Positions 11,299 to 24,279 are shown, counted from the stretch's first letter. The stretch is 64,000 nt of DNA from Drechslerella dactyloides (GCA_020064725.1 JAGTWJ010000003.1:1860001-1924000); one strand, 5' to 3'. Notes: a model not told the origin generated them from the sequence alone. Numbers and translations are program-made.

Positions 11299-12899
11299 TT
11301 ACGCTGCTGTGGCGAGAAATATCTCCCCCTTGGACAGCTTGGCCATCAGAAAGATGGATATCGCGAACAGGAAGGTGAACACCCAGACAAGACCGAGTCG
11401 GAGTCCCTTTGATTCCACGAAGAACAGCGTTGTCATGGACCCTACGAGGACGACGATGGCGAGGAGGGTGCAGATTACTGTGACGAAGAGGTCGATTGCG
11501 GTTTCGGAATAGTATAGGACGTTGCCTGAGTTTGGGATTTCGGCGGGTTGTGGTTCTGTTTACCCCGAGAATAGGTAAGCGAGTGCTCAGAGAGACTGGA
11601 TCAATCTGTCGACGAGTTGATATTGATCTTCTGTCTGTTAAGTATTTGTGGGCACCGATTGAGGTGCGCAGCGAGAGGGTAGAAGTAAACATACTCTTAA
11701 AAAATTTGCCAAGATTGTCCTGGACAAATATCGAAAGCGGGTCGTCGCATTTCGGCGGTTTGAGCGCTATCAGATCCGATTCGAACTGCTTTTCGTACGC
11801 CGATTCTGAAATGTCGATTATCGGCGGGTCGCCCTGGTTTGCGCGCCAGTTCCGAATAGACGTCAGGACGCGGTCCGACGGCTCGGGGCATTCCATCAAC
11901 TGTTTATGATAAAACAGGCATTCGTCTGTACGCAACCAATCGGCCGGATATTAATGATATAGATATGTTAGTATGTATAGCGTCGCATGAATCTGCTATC
12001 CAAAAGAGTGGGTACGCACTGTACTCTTTCAGGAAGTATCTTATTTCATGGATGGCGTCCCGTCTCTTCTCTGTTCTTTCGTCTTGCGCGTCCCACAGCT
12101 CTCTAAAGTGCCTCAAATGGTACTTTTGTTCCGGATTCTCCAACAACCGATCTTCCTCGTCCAGTTTGTCAAGCTTGGATTCCAGATACATCAGCTCCGC
12201 TTGATAGTATAGTAGATTCCTTGCGTTTAGTCGGTCGAAACGACGGTATACCGATAGCTCAGGGTCTGTAGACATGATGGCCGCTGTAGAAGGGTATCCG
12301 GGAGCAAACGTCATGTTCTTCACAGGCGCATCCTTCTCAGGGTCGCGAGAGTGTGAGAATTTGTCGTCCGGATCTCTAACGGCATTGGGGTCGCGGTCTA
12401 TCGTGACGTTGTAAGGCTGTGCGAGTGGGATGCGGATCATTCGGTTCGTCGGGGCTGCTAATGAAAATTCATCCGGTATGTAGGGCTCGTCGCGAATGGA
12501 AACCTGCCGCGATGATGTTGTCGGGATCTTTCCAATGCTGATCATGTCTGGCTCCGGCTCTTCGGCTGCCATGCCTGTGAAGGAGTCATTGGCGTCCACT
12601 TGGTCCCGGAGATTTGAGGACTTCAAGTCCAGCTGGGCGAGGTAGGGAGCCTGTCCTTGCTTGATGACGGCGACAAGGGAAGTGTTTGATAACGGGCCTG
12701 GTGGGCTGAGTTCGATGACCCGGGTATTCGTGACAGTGCCGTCGGCTTTGGTAGACAGGAGGCCTATCTCACGAACAGCTTTGCTTTTTTCGTCCTTGAT
12801 TTCGATTTTCGGGCCCGGATAGCTAGCGCTATTCCTGCCAGCTTGTGGTTGTGAGGCTTCTGCCGCACTCGTGGCTTCCGCAGCCTCGGGGTCGGACAT
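11299..12899 (-). CDS. DUF6594-domain membrane protein, 3 exons
   Basis: Exons are 12899-12020, 11925-11695 and 11555-11299, giving 455 residues. About 190 disordered N-terminal residues precede the family signature: GYPSTAAIMSTDPELSVYRR, then a helix-rich segment (LNARNLLYYQAELMYLESKL) and KEYNECLFYHKQL, the latter formed across intron 1. Two membrane segments follow at about 388-412 and 420-444 near the C-terminus. DUF6594 proteins are common in filamentous fungi and have no known function. The oddity is the end: the family usually has a third membrane helix after ATAA, but here the frame reads GCA GCG TAA. The same bases also form a GTAAGT donor at 11302, so a further exon below 11227 is possible. 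The start was chosen at 12899; an in-frame ATG at 13001 would add 34 residues without support. Confidence 0.83.
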
Positions 12900-14130
12900 C
12901 TTGTGTTGTCGACGTTGTGCGACGTTGCAATTCTGAATGCGGCAGACAATAGTAATTGAAAGCAGCTGGCCCCTCCGACATGCACGGACAGTCGATTTCA
13001 AACTACGGCTCGCCGGGGGGAAATGCTGCTAAGAGCGAAAGCTAAAGATCGCGGCCGACGCTCAAAATTCTTTTCGGAAAACAAATTTCGATCGAGCCCT
13101 TATCTACTCCGCAGAAGGCAAAGCGGCCGGAAAGATCTCAAGACCTGCGGGCGCCGGGCACCTACGTAACAGCCAACACTGCAGCGACTGCGACAGGTTT
13201 TACTGACCAACCCAATTTCTTGCAAGATTTGCCGTCACATCTCCTCGCGCCATGCATATGCGAAACCCGACACCCCGGCCATGCGATTGGCGGGTGGCCG
13301 AGAAATCCTGACGGGCCAGGTGATTCAGTGCATTTCGCTGTCGCTCGGCGTAAAGATTCGGAAGGTTGGCTGAGACGCTGGTCATGCCGGTCGGCGTGTC
13401 GCGCCGTACCGTGCAGATGCTGTCATGATCAGCGCTGTAGCGGAAGCGGGGCCTTGAATCGAATTTCCAGGATTTCAAGATCGGGAGACCGAATTCCGAA
13501 GCACATCATGCCCCTCAGCCCACGATTTGAGTGAGGCCCACTCATTTTGAGATAAATAGCAGGGCCCAAAAAGGCAAGCATCTAAGCAATGCGATGATTG
13601 GCCGAGATCTTGCAACAACAACTCGTAGCTATTTAGACCGGGTTTACCTAGGCCCTTCTAAGAGATCAAGTGTTGGTTCAAATAGATACAGTTGTATACA
13701 ACTCTGAGGAATGGACGAGAAGCTCAGTCAGATAGAGGCGGCTTTGGTGGACCCCGGACGATATCAAGGCTATTCACGCGGTACGGTCCATTCTGTGACC
13801 GTATGTACATATACAGTAGAGAGGACAATGTAACTATGGATAATAGATCAATCACCTAGTAGCTAAACCTCCACAAAATATATGGTATAATATGTACATT
13901 CTAAAAGTTAAAGGCTGGCTTATGTACAGATATATGAAATATTGACAATCTTCAACCTCCTCGAGAGCTTTGTACCATTCGAAACAAATCGCCCCAATTC
14001 GAGCCTTGGCAACCGCGGAGAAGTTCCTGCAAATATAACGGACAGGATAACCACGAAACTCGCAATAAGAGTACCAGATAAAAGCTCGGAGCCTTCGCGG
14101 AAAGCAGCCAGTGAAGTCAAACGATCAGAT
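12900..14130. other. intergenic, no gene recognised
   Basis: Promoter side of the DUF6594 gene and 3' side of the endoglucanase gene. Short frames at 13200-13534 occur on both strands with no domain. Nothing further is seen. Confidence 0.5.
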
Positions 14131-15933
14131 TTACAGGTACGACTCGAGGATCGGGACGTAGACGTCAACAGCACGGCCGTTAGGTGGCTCGATGGACTGG
14201 AAGTAGGTAGACGGCCACCAAGGTCCGGCAGCCCACCAGGTAGCGCCGATCCAGGCATCGCTGGACTTGAGAGCGCAGAGCAGGCCGTTGACGGCAGCGG
14301 CGCAAACGTCGTTGGGACCAGCGCCGAATTCACCGAGGAAGCACTTAACGCCGTTGTCCTCGCACCATCGGGTAGCAGATTCGACTCTCTCGGCACCAAT
14401 GGTTTCAGATTCGCAGTTCTCGTCGGTGCCAGAGCCATCGCTGTCGAGGTATTGATGCATCTCTGCGGAAAGTGTTAGAACGGAACCACAAGATGATATA
14501 AAATGGTTTCCAGAGGAGCATACCGAAGGCCATATGGTTGCCAGTATCGGTGAGGTACTTGAGCATGTCGTTATTATCAACCCAGTGCCAAGCGCCGCTC
14601 CACATGTTACCCTGAACAAGAATCAAGTTGGTGGCGCCTGTGGATCGGATGGCGGAGAGACCGGCCTGGTTAAGCTGGAAGACGAGTCCGTCTACATTCT
14701 CAGTCAGTTATGAGATCTCTGCAATGTAACACCAGCAATATCGGGACACTGCCGCAGGAAGTGTGAACTTACTATCCATATCATGGTATTCGTTCATGAG
14801 ATCGAAGATGACGTTCTCGTTGAAGTTGGTCCATTGCGACAAAGCTTGCCAGAAGTTACCGAAGCCCTCAACGTCAATGAAGTCGCCGTTGTAGCGACCA
14901 TAGTTGTGCACGTCGATGACTATAAGGTTGATTGGTCAATATTACGTATCCTGAAACTTGTGTGGAATATCTTGTCGTAGGCCTTCTAGACTTACTCGCT
15001 TTACCGCCGTTCAGGGTGATGTAGCTAATGGTCTGGTAGAGGCCAGAGAGGTAGCCCTGGTCATAGGTACCAGGATCCTTGAGATCACCAGATGGTGGAG
15101 CAGCACTACGATATGCAACAGATTAGTGCGTTGTGCGCAGTAAGGATGACATGCAAAATTGCAGATTGAAGGTGCACCTACCGCTCAAGCAGAATGGGAA
15201 TACGGAAAGCATTGAAGCCCTTGCCGAGGAAGTAGTCAATGCTGTCGAAAGTAGGCCACGTGTAGTCCTTTCCGAGGGTTCCGGGAATAGCAGTCCCGAA
15301 CTCGGCACCGGCCTAAAACTCCCGTCAGCCACGACCCAAGTCTGGGCATTCCAGAAAAGTATCATACCTCATTGACACCTAAAAGGTCGAAGGTTCGGGT
15401 AGCATCACATCCACTGGGTTCTGGATTGCCAGTTGTGGTGCAAGATCCTATCGTACTATCCGTTGGCATAACTCCATATCGAAAATTCAAAGAAGCCCGA
15501 AAGGCCCATACCTTCATATTCGGTGGTCGTTTCGGTGACGGTCTCATAGTCTGTAACAGTGGAGTAAACCCAGTTTGTCGTGACCGACGTTACAGTGACG
15601 GTAACTGTGTTTCCACCACCACCTGGATTGTTGTTGCCTCCCGGCAAGCACTGAGAGTAGTACGGATTCGAGCTAATTATTGAGATTAGTACATACGCGA
15701 GGGATATGATATACTGCAGGCTTCATTAATGGCAACTTACTATTGACAAGTCCATCCAGAGGTACAAGAAGTTGCACCATTCCAGTTACTACAAAACGGA
15801 TGATACGTTAATTCCGGATAGTTCGCAGTCGAAAGATAGAGATTAGAACATACACTCCACCGCACTGTCCGTAAGGCTGTGACTGAGCATAGACGCTCGC
15901 CACGGCGGCGAAAAGAATGATAGTAGATTTCAT
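14131..15933 (-). CDS. secreted GH5 endo-beta-1,4-glucanase with N-terminal CBM1, 9 exons
   Basis: Exons are 15933-15854, 15788-15741, 15672-15512, 15447-15368, 15312-15182, 15105-14996, 14919-14773, 14691-14524 and 14462-14131, giving 418 residues. The signal peptide is MKSTIILFAAVASVYAQ. The CBM1 cellulose-binding module follows at about 19-57 (QPYGQCGG, WNGATSCTSGWTCQ, NPYYSQCLPG), then a Gly/Asn and Thr/Val-rich linker. The catalytic (beta/alpha)8 barrel runs from about 105 to the end. The acid/base Glu is E246 in FDLMNEYHDMD and the nucleophile is E353 in LGEFGAGPN. NEY instead of NEP is normal for the fungal GH5_5 group as I recall it. The enzyme cuts internal cellulose bonds outside the cell. 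A TATAAAAGG and a GGCTAA motif upstream fit a regulated cellulase promoter. Confidence 0.95.
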
Positions 15934-16063
15934 CTTCGTAGAATTGAAGCCTTAAAGATGTTCCAGAAGAAACGTCGGAGTGAAGTCAACTGAGCTGTGC
16001 CAATATCTTCAATATCGGTGCTCGAGGATAGACGTGACAGACAAAACCTAGTCGACAGAGGTA

Positions 16064-16072
16064 CCTTTTATA
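16064..16072 (-). promoter_or_regulatory. TATA box of the endoglucanase gene
   Basis: TATAAAAGG on the minus strand, about 130 bp upstream of the ATG at 15933, matches the consensus closely. Confidence 0.6.
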
Positions 16073-16301
16073 CTTTGTTTCGGCCTTCCGTTAATGAGTA
16101 CTGGGGCATGATTCATGCGAACTTCGAGGGTTGGTTTCCTGGATAACTCGAATGAGCATGCCAATACGGAATACGGCAGCTACACCGGACCGCCGTGCCT
16201 GCATCGTGGGTAGAACTCATGACCCGAGCGCATGCAGGAACTTACGCCCCTAGGTGGTGTCAATGGTCTAGTTCGGTATTGTATGCGTACGCATGGCAGC
16301 C

Positions 16302-16307
16302 TTAGCC
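16302..16307 (-). promoter_or_regulatory. candidate XlnR/Xyr1-type GGCTAA site
   Basis: GGCTAA in sense orientation, about 370 bp upstream of the endoglucanase start. GGCTAA/GGCTAR is the known binding motif of the cellulase/xylanase activator XlnR. A six-base motif can occur by chance. A CTGGGG at 16101-16106 also fits the degenerate CreA motif. Confidence 0.35.
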
Positions 16308-19300
16308 TTTCACCCGTTGGTCCTTTCATCTGGCGCGCATTTTTCCAGTGCTCCAGCTGCCGGCGTGACTGCAAGTCCTCCGATTTATTTTGCCGGAATG
16401 TATTAGGGAGCCGTGCCGAAAAGCAAGCCTACGCGTGTGCATTAATTCAGATTATTCGTCATTAACTGTGCTACTACGTACACGTTACAAAGCATGAAAT
16501 CACATGGCATATGGCGTAAACATCCATTATTGGACTCAATCCGATCAATAACACTACTCAATTCGAAACAGTCATTTCGGATGGTAGCATAATGGCTGAT
16601 AAGGTCTCTTCTACTGCATTTGCTAAATGAACTAGAATATGTTCTATGGAAAGCCTAAGCTCGCGCTAACAGTGGATCGTGAGAATAGTGTGGAGGTTGA
16701 ATTCGCTCTGCAGTATTGAAGCTCGTTCGCTAATATTAGCGGACAATAGCTAAGGCCAAACTAGGGCCTTGGGGGTTAGCGGATCACCGGGCAGATCGGT
16801 AGGGGTTTCTCTGCATTCTAGATCCGGGGCTGCTTGTTCATCCAAGGCTATCCTGGTAAAATATAGACTTATGCCCCTCCTTCCATCTGTGAAAGCTTGG
16901 GCTCGCGGGCACAGTTAGCTCATTGAGAATCCTCGCTACCATTACGAAATGATAACGATAGTGATATGCGTATTGAAACACGTGATATTCATTCTGTGAG
17001 CCCAAATTAGACTCCGAGGAGTCGTCTCGGACTTCCTTGACGTGCATATCAAAAAAGGTAGTTTGGCAGCCGTTCAGCAGGACGATCTACAGATACGCAA
17101 GTTGGGTTCGACCCAGCGTCCTAGGACCATACTGGACTCCTGCCAAACAATCTCTCGCACCTGGTCATTGCGGCCTGATCTGAAAGTTGTATACTATTCA
17201 AGTCGTCCAATGCCTGGCTGGCATAGTCACGGCTTTGATGGATCGCGATTTCAGCGCACTGTCAGGATATTTACGGCATCCAAAGGAGACTGATCCGATA
17301 CATCCTGGTTTGTCTATGAGAATGAATCCATCAATCGCTAGTTAATTAAGCAGGGTCAGAAATGACGTCGGGACCGGAAAATTTCTCGTCAGGGGTGTCA
17401 TCTGCTTTTCGGCCAGTCTTCCAAGCTAGCGTGAACCTAAACACCGAAGCCCCACTTCTCAATAAGTATTATAGTGTCTACAGGCGACTACATAGTATGG
17501 CTACTGTCCCGAGAGAGTTTCTCTGGTTGCAGTTAAGCCTCTTTTGTCATCGGGTGCACGTACCAGCCATCCTTCAATGCAGTTGAGGACGGCCACCCCG
17601 CATGAGGAGACCACTACGAAGTTTACCTTGAGCCTGACATAGGCAAGTACTTCTCGGCTGAATCGTTTTAACTCTTATCTAAGAACCGGCCGGAGAAACG
17701 TTCGCTTGGCAAGCTCCACTGCTCTATGACATAACAGCGGTATGCTGCGGGGGCCTAGAAATATTATCACTCATAGGCTGACAGCCGCCAAGAGGTAGCC
17801 CCGTCATTTGGGTATATACGGCTCTTTTCGCTGTCGTCCGAGGTCCTGAGCCGCCTGATGATTCTGCAAAGGTTCTCAGCCGCTACAATTGGACGTTTAC
17901 TTCATGAATTCAGGGACCAAACAGACTAACGTACTCGAGGTTTGAATCCTAGAACTATTGAGAAAACGACATTAACTCAACATGTGGTACAACAATTGAT
18001 GAAGTGATTTCCCACAGCTTCCGAGCGATATGTTTCCCTCTTGCATGAAACGATATGGCGTAGGTTACTTTCACAGAAGCGAAAAGGATCGATGCGTTTT
18101 TAAAACGGGCTGGGGCGGACAAGCGGACTTTACAACTCGCGATATCGGCTATTTACACATCGATATAATTACAACATCCCAGACCCCAGCAAGCTGGCAA
18201 CCCCTGAACGCGGCTTTTAAGACACAATCAAAGCTCAGCAAGTGCAAATAAGACCAGTGGTGGAAAACGGAAAACGGTACCGTCTATACGAGAATATGCT
18301 ATATTGAAAATGAGGATGGCGGAGGGGGAACCCGTCGTGCGAGGTACTCGAGGTCCGAGAGCGCCTGGCACTCTGTTGCTATTCACACCAAGATATTATA
18401 TCGCTATATAATACTAAAATAGGAAATCACGATCGAGCCGCTGCATACCGCTTTGCAGACTTCTAGACAGCTTCAATAGAACACCACTGCGTCGATCACC
18501 GTTGTTTTACATGGTACAGAAGTCTCGCGCTAACAGCCCGAGAGACGAGATGATCGTCACTGCAGAAGGACGGACTAATAAACGCCAAACGTTTATATCG
18601 TCGAATTCTGCGAAATCCACGTGCATGTTTGCATTTTAAAATCCCAATCGGAGGCATTGGCTGCGACGCTATTCCATTTTTCGTTGGTCTCCTCGAAAGC
18701 CTCCCGTCCGCCCGTAGGCGTATGCGCAGAGCACTGACTAAAAACTGACTCGAGCACTACGTTGGTAGCCTCTAGGGGTTTAAACGGTGGGGTTTCTTAT
18801 ATAAAGGCTAAATATTCTGGAAAATTGGCGCTCTTCGGATATTGGTAATGTGCGACGCTATTGCGTTGGAATTCAAGATTGGCATTCTAGCACCCGGCCC
18901 ATATGCATATACATATCTTCGTCAGGGGGTCTTTTTTTGTATGATTAGCACACAATATGTGAAAACAGCAAGAATGCATAACCTGTGTGGCGGTGGCGTG
19001 GTCCTTCATTCATTAGTTGTGATTTCAGAATTATAACGATAGCAGACGTATCAGGCAACGGAAGGTATTTCCGGTCGTCAAGTTGTGGGATGTGAAACAG
19101 CAATGCAAATGTATGACATTCTTATCTCGTAAACCAGAAGCTGGACACACGTAGTGACATACGTCAAACAGCTCAATCATCATATCAAATTATTCTATCC
19201 TATGTACAAGGAATGCGAGAAGATAGCACCACATCGATCAGAGGGCTAACGCCGTAAGGTTTGCGAACGATACAAGGTATCTGCATAACCCGGATCTATC

Positions 19301-19319
19301 CAAATACAAGAATAGATCC

Positions 19320-21340
19320 CTACCCAGACGCGCATTCTAGAACTCTGCCATGCGGTTGACTGATACAAATAGCTTCTGCGGCTACGACACCCGTTTTCCG
19401 TTGATTAGGATCGGATGCAATAGGCACAGGACCTGGCACAGGGACTCCATTGATACTCTGAAAATCGCTCTTAACCTGGGGGTAAACGCTGCGAACATCC
19501 CTCTTGTAGCTTATGACTGTCCTGTTCGATGTGGACGGACTGTCAGTGAGATCGTAACGATATCCTTGTTGGGAAGCACCATTTATCCAACTGGTCTTGT
19601 TGCTCCCAGCAGCCGCAGAGAAGTAGCTGGAACTATCGTCCATAAATCTACTATCCCGGTATTTCTGCAGCCCAAGCTGCTCGCTGCTAGAGGAGGAATT
19701 TAGGAAAAGAGCTGATTTATCCGTGAGAAGCGGGTACTCGGGACCCTGGTTGTTGTAAGTGTTGTTAACTTTCCCGTAGAGAAAGAAGCTGGTGTCTTTA
19801 TACGGTATAAAGGCGCTGTCTATTCCCAAGGTGAACTCCGACGTCCGGACATCTATCTTCTGGCTAAGAGAAGTTGAATTGTGAGGGATGATTTGCACGT
19901 TGTCGTTGACAGACGTGGTCGCCAAGAGTGTTTGGTTATTACCATTGGCAAAGAGGGATGACTGGATGCTATATTTCTGGTTCCGAGTCGACCAGACAGC
20001 GCAGTCTCCAGTGGTTCTCTGCACAACAGCCTGACGCTCAACTGATAGACTAAAAGTCATCACTTTCGCAGCACCTTCGCCCTCGATTTTATAGTCGTAT
20101 TGTATTGTCGGCGGAGAGGCTTTCAACGTGAACTGAGAGGCATCGATCGGAGCAGTGGTGGGGTCTGTCCAGAAAAACGACCTGGCGCTCACAAACCAGT
20201 TCTGACCAATGCCACCACCAACCTCCAGAGTGCTGTTGGCGTTACGTAGTCCTTGAACTTGAAGGTCAATGACCGCGTTAGATTTTCCGGCAACCCAAGC
20301 GGTGATGTCTATTTCTGCCTCCCACAGGTCGTATGCATAAGGGCACACAATCGGTTTCCATAGTCCTGGATTGATACCGCCAGTGTATATTGCTGGTGTA
20401 GGCATAATGGCGTCTACCATGACTCCATCCACGAAGACTTGAACCTCTCGGTAGCTTGAGTGGCCGAGTAGAGACGTGTCGGGAAACGTATTCTTGAGAT
20501 CGTCAGGCACGTTGGTATACCAAAATTCCTCCTCGGAGTTTCCGCTGGCAATAACGCTCAAAACTGCTTTCTTCACATCCTTTGGTACAGATATCGTAGA
20601 CTGCGCAATATCATTAGGCAGCACGAATATACTAGGCTGTTGATTCGAGCCTTGCATCTTTGAAACCGGTGCTATAACGTCGGCTGGCTTGTGTTGAGAT
20701 GGGACTTCCAGTTTGAAGTAGTGAGCCGTCATTGTGACTGCGAATGTACCAGTCAAAACATCGGTAACTATATTTCCCAAGTCGAATATCAAAGTCCCAC
20801 TCTGTCTAAGCAGGGTACTGAACTGTGTCAAATCTTTGGTATACGTGGAATATATCCCGGCGGCCGTGGGTTCCGGAGTGCTTGTCCTCCATAACTCAGT
20901 GTCATTGAGAAATAAGAAGGCCAGACGGTCGTACTGTCTTCCTTTGCTCGTGGTATACAAGTGGAAGTAAACGGTGTTCCAGTTGCAGGATGCCGGCGGA
21001 GGCGTATATTGTGCGACAGCCGGATGCCCGTACGAGTTCACAAATTCGTATTTTAGAAGTGTCGTAGAGCACGCTTCCCCACTGAAATCATCATGTGGGT
21101 GGGCCGTGTTTGTGAGCGGCGCCAGCGGAGGCTTGTATACTTGAAAGAACTCTGTTAGATCATTAGCGGCAGCGGGCATTACCGCATGCTGCTCTGGATA
21201 TAGAGGCTCGATTCCAAGCGTGGGGGCCGCAAGAGCCGCCAGGGCCCATATTGCAACTATCGATACAAAGTTAGCACCCTGAAGCGCGTCCAAGCGGTCA
21301 ACGAAAGCTTACCACTAAACGAGGCGGGACAGGACATCAT
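19320..21340 (-). CDS. secreted peptide-N-glycosidase A-like protein (PNGase A family), 2 exons
   Basis: Exons are 21340-21313 and 21256-19320, giving 654 residues. The 56-nt intron (donor GTAAGC, branch TGCTAAC, acceptor ATAG) joins MMSCPASFS to VAIWALAALAAPTLG and makes a signal peptide. An alternative unspliced start at 21293 also gives a hydrophobic N-terminus. The body matches fungal members of the peptide N-acetyl-glucosaminyl asparagine amidase A family: FFQVYKPP, then GEACSTTLLKYEFVNSYGHP, the NWNTVYFHLYTTSKGRQYDR segment and LFLNDTELWRTSTPEP. Family enzymes release N-glycans from glycopeptides by cutting the Asn side-chain amide. Several N-glycosylation sequons are visible. Many fungal homologs have not been assayed, so the activity is an inference from the family. 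Length is in the normal range. Confidence 0.92.
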
Positions 21341-22084
21341 CTTGCCCGAGTGATGGATTAAAGACGAGGAAGAAGAGTAAAGTGATCTTTGCTACCGCGG
21401 AATTGCTTTGTGGGCCGTCATATCAGTCTGATTAATATATAAAGTTGATGAAGCCAGTGACCGTAGCCAAGATGCGACCTACTGCAAAGGGGCTAGCTAG
21501 CGCGAGCGGAACGGTAGCTTCAGCGCGGCCGGTATCTGCTGTAGGCACATCTCCCGCTCGTTGGGCGCGTACACATCGAGATCGAGACTCAGTATAGGCA
21601 GGTATCTTGAAAGCGACTGAAGAAGTTAGGTAGCTCGCGCGCCATTTTGACATCTCGGCTACTTTTTTGGGAAGACGGAATTTGGGGGCTGGAATAGTTC
21701 TGGGGTCAGGCCGGGGGCCTTGTCTCGAGATATCGCAGGGGCTGGGAAGGGGTGCCACAAAAACAACGCGTCCCGCATGCTTCTGAAGTTCCATCTTTAT
21801 TAGAGCGACACAGGTTCCATGATAATCTGATTCTCAGGCAGAGCAAACTTAGTTTTGAGGGTGCATGCATAGCATTAAATCAGGAGAATGAATAAGTATT
21901 TTGTATGTCTTGGTGATACACAGATGCTAAGACTCTTGCGCGCGCCCGAAGGACTGGGAAGAGTCCACGAGACAACTACGATACATGTATCCATGAAATA
22001 TTCGAAATAAGGTGGAATGATCAAGGGGCACAGTACGTCATACTAGAACGGAACTGCGCTGTGGCTGAGAGCTCGAGTTGTATC
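21341..22084. other. intergenic: PNGase-like gene promoter
   Basis: A TTTATATATTAA stretch lies near 21435-21447 on the minus strand, about 100 bp upstream of the PNGase-like gene, and may be its TATA element. A 120-codon minus-strand frame at 21432-21794 has no recognisable domain. Confidence 0.45.
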
Positions 22085-22746
22085 TCAAAGTCGATGCCGG
22101 ACCCCACCGTTCGCCATATCCCTTCCTACTATCACAGCAGTGACCCCCAGCATTCCTAGTGACATCAGTGTGAATATAGCTTCCGGGAAGAATTCACTAA
22201 GAAACCATAAGATAAGAATCCCCCATCCCGCAGAGCCTTCGCTCACCCGAGGTCGTTCCGGTTGTACGTAAGCGCAATCCAAGGCAAGAATGAGGCAAAA
22301 TGATTGGAAGATGGTCCCTGCGATCGTGATCCCTAGCGCCGCATGCAATGTATCCGGTAGAAGTTTGTCCTCTTTCCAACGCCGCAGACCTAGAAGAAAT
22401 AGGACGATCCAAGGTATAAAGAAAATCAAAGATATAAGCATGGCGATTCCGCGGACATGAGCCTTGCGAGAGAGTTGGGGCCAATGGACTATTATTCCAA
22501 CTATAGGCGTGCGTATGCAAAGTTAGACAAGTAAAAGAGCGAATAGGCATTCAAGAGTGAATTTAGATGGTAAGTTCCGGCGCTCAACTTACCGAGTCCA
22601 CGGATTGGAGCTGTCAGCATATACCACACTACCACGATAAGTAGCCATGGTCCTCGGAGCAGGCATTTTCCAGCGTCCCAAAGACAGTTGAACACTGCTT
22701 CCAAGTAATTGCTCGAGCTCGGAGCAGCGGCCGCTTCTGTGGGCAT
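22085..22746 (-). CDS. small multi-pass membrane protein of unknown function, 2 exons
   Basis: Exons are 22746-22593 and 22500-22085, giving 189 residues. The intron has a GTAAGT donor and a CTATAG acceptor and keeps phase (G|TT = Val). Hydrophobic segments are visible at about 33-48, 68-90, 100-125 and 145-180, which predicts four or five membrane passes. I do not recognise a family. The spliced frame extends the membrane pattern smoothly across the junction, which supports the model. It lies 0.7 kb from the PNGase-like gene on the same strand with its own spacing. Confidence 0.68.
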
Positions 22747-23919
22747 TACTTCTGTAACATGAACAGCTTGATCGACATTAGGCTTGCATCCGAGACCGTT
22801 TTGTATAGCATGAATTAGCGCTAGCGCCTGTGGAACGTTAGGCTATTGCAATCGAGGCTGTCAATTTCTCGTGATGAGCCGACTCATTAGATATGCATAT
22901 GTAGAGGTTATGGTCCAGCGATTGTGACTCGAAAAAAGATATCGGCCACGTCCCAGATACCGAACTTGCGATGTGATCAAGTGAGCGCCCTTGCTTTGTC
23001 ATCTGTTCTACCAGAAAACCTTCTCAAACAATCTCATTATATTTGCTCATAGAACTTCAACCTTACCTCAAGACTATTCATAGAGTAAACTTGCATCGGG
23101 CGTTGCATATTTTAGCCACCACAAATCTCAAAGTTACCTTCAGGCCTAGAATGAATACCAAAATACACGACGTCCGTCGAGTTAACAGCACGGTTGTTGG
23201 CTCTGATGCGAGCTCCGGTTATTGGCATGCACTGCAACGTATCTAGATTAGAATTGGGACTAGAGTTCATGCATATACTATGCATAGATCCTTTCGGATT
23301 ATAACCGTCAACTACCGTACAACATACGTACGTACCCTGAGCTCAAGAGCTCAAGCAGCTCAAGCATCGGAAACCAACAAGTATTATATTTAGACTGCAT
23401 GCATCATGTAACCACCAACGTTGTGACACTTCACTTCGTAAATTTATGCAGATGTATTGATATCTATATGAGCAAAGTCCAGCTAATTAGGCTAGCTAGA
23501 GATACATTAGATCGATACAAGGGTGGTAGTTCACGTATAGCCCGCAGCTCGTATGATACCTCGACTTGTACACCCTTACATGTAGGGCGCTCGAGCAAAG
23601 ACGTCTTTCGACTGCGGCTAACTATTGCAGCTTTTTGATTCTTGGAGAAATAGATCTTTATTTTGCAGCTTTCGAACTCAACTACAACATAAGGTATGCG
23701 CTACTCATGCATCGCTACTGGGATCATATCGCTATCTAATGTGGCTTGCGACTACCATATATACGCAAGTCCATTCGTATGATCACCCCTAGAAACCAGC
23801 ATACAATTTTCTTGACGTCCATGAGTGCTAGAAATGGTGGAGCTCGCTGAGCTACAGACAAAGAAAACATGAAGGTAGGATTTGAACCCACTACATCCTA
23901 TGCAATCATGGGCAGCTCA

Positions 23920-24279
23920 CTATTCGCTTTCTTCACTCCTCTTTGAGCTCGCCGTCGTCATCCTTCTTCCTGCCCGTTCGAACGCCCTCATATCCTACGC
24001 CAAACTAGGGAATTAGCTTCGTTTCATGGTAGACGGAATGCTCCTTACTGACCTGAATGAGGTTTCATTCTTAAGTCCTGGTAGCGATTTCCCCACCATA
24101 TTCCGCGTCCCGCTTTTGTTGTGAGGTTCGGTTTCCTCCGATGCCCGATAGTCTGGATATCGAGGGTATCGGTACACAATGATAGGTGAGTAGGCACCCC
24201 GAAAAATGCCTTCAAAATGCCTTGAGTGTGTTTCGTGCCCTCGTTGATCTCTCCAGGCCGCCTTGTTCTCGCGAGTCAT
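23920..24279 (-). CDS. possible small hypothetical protein, 2 exons
   Basis: A candidate of 101 residues uses exon 1 at 24279-24049 and exon 2 at 23994-23920. The 54-nt intron has a good GTAAGG donor, an internal GCTAAT branch-like site and a CGTAG acceptor, which is the main reason to list it. The protein is charged, with no signal peptide or membrane segment and no family I recognise. It could equally be a chance open frame. Confidence 0.2.

Larger units (their letters stand above)
15934..19319. other. 3.4-kb intergenic stretch, no gene recognised
   Basis: The first several hundred bases are the promoter side of the endoglucanase gene. The rest contains only short frames without domain, signal peptide or consistent splicing. 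Confidence 0.5.

Noticed and set aside
14695..14925. NEY instead of NEP at the catalytic Glu of the GH5 enzyme as a possible inactivating change
   Set aside because: The catalytic Glu itself is present, and NEY is, to my knowledge, the normal form in the fungal GH5_5 group.
17870..17970. second B-box-like sequence (GGTTTGAATCC)
   Set aside because: No A-box upstream at tRNA spacing and the T-stem has a mismatch.
23850..23935. tRNA-like T-arm and B-box on the minus strand
   Set aside because: GGGTTCAAATCC with a five-base stem is present, but no A-box, D-arm or anticodon arm could be folded and the acceptor stem pairs only partly.
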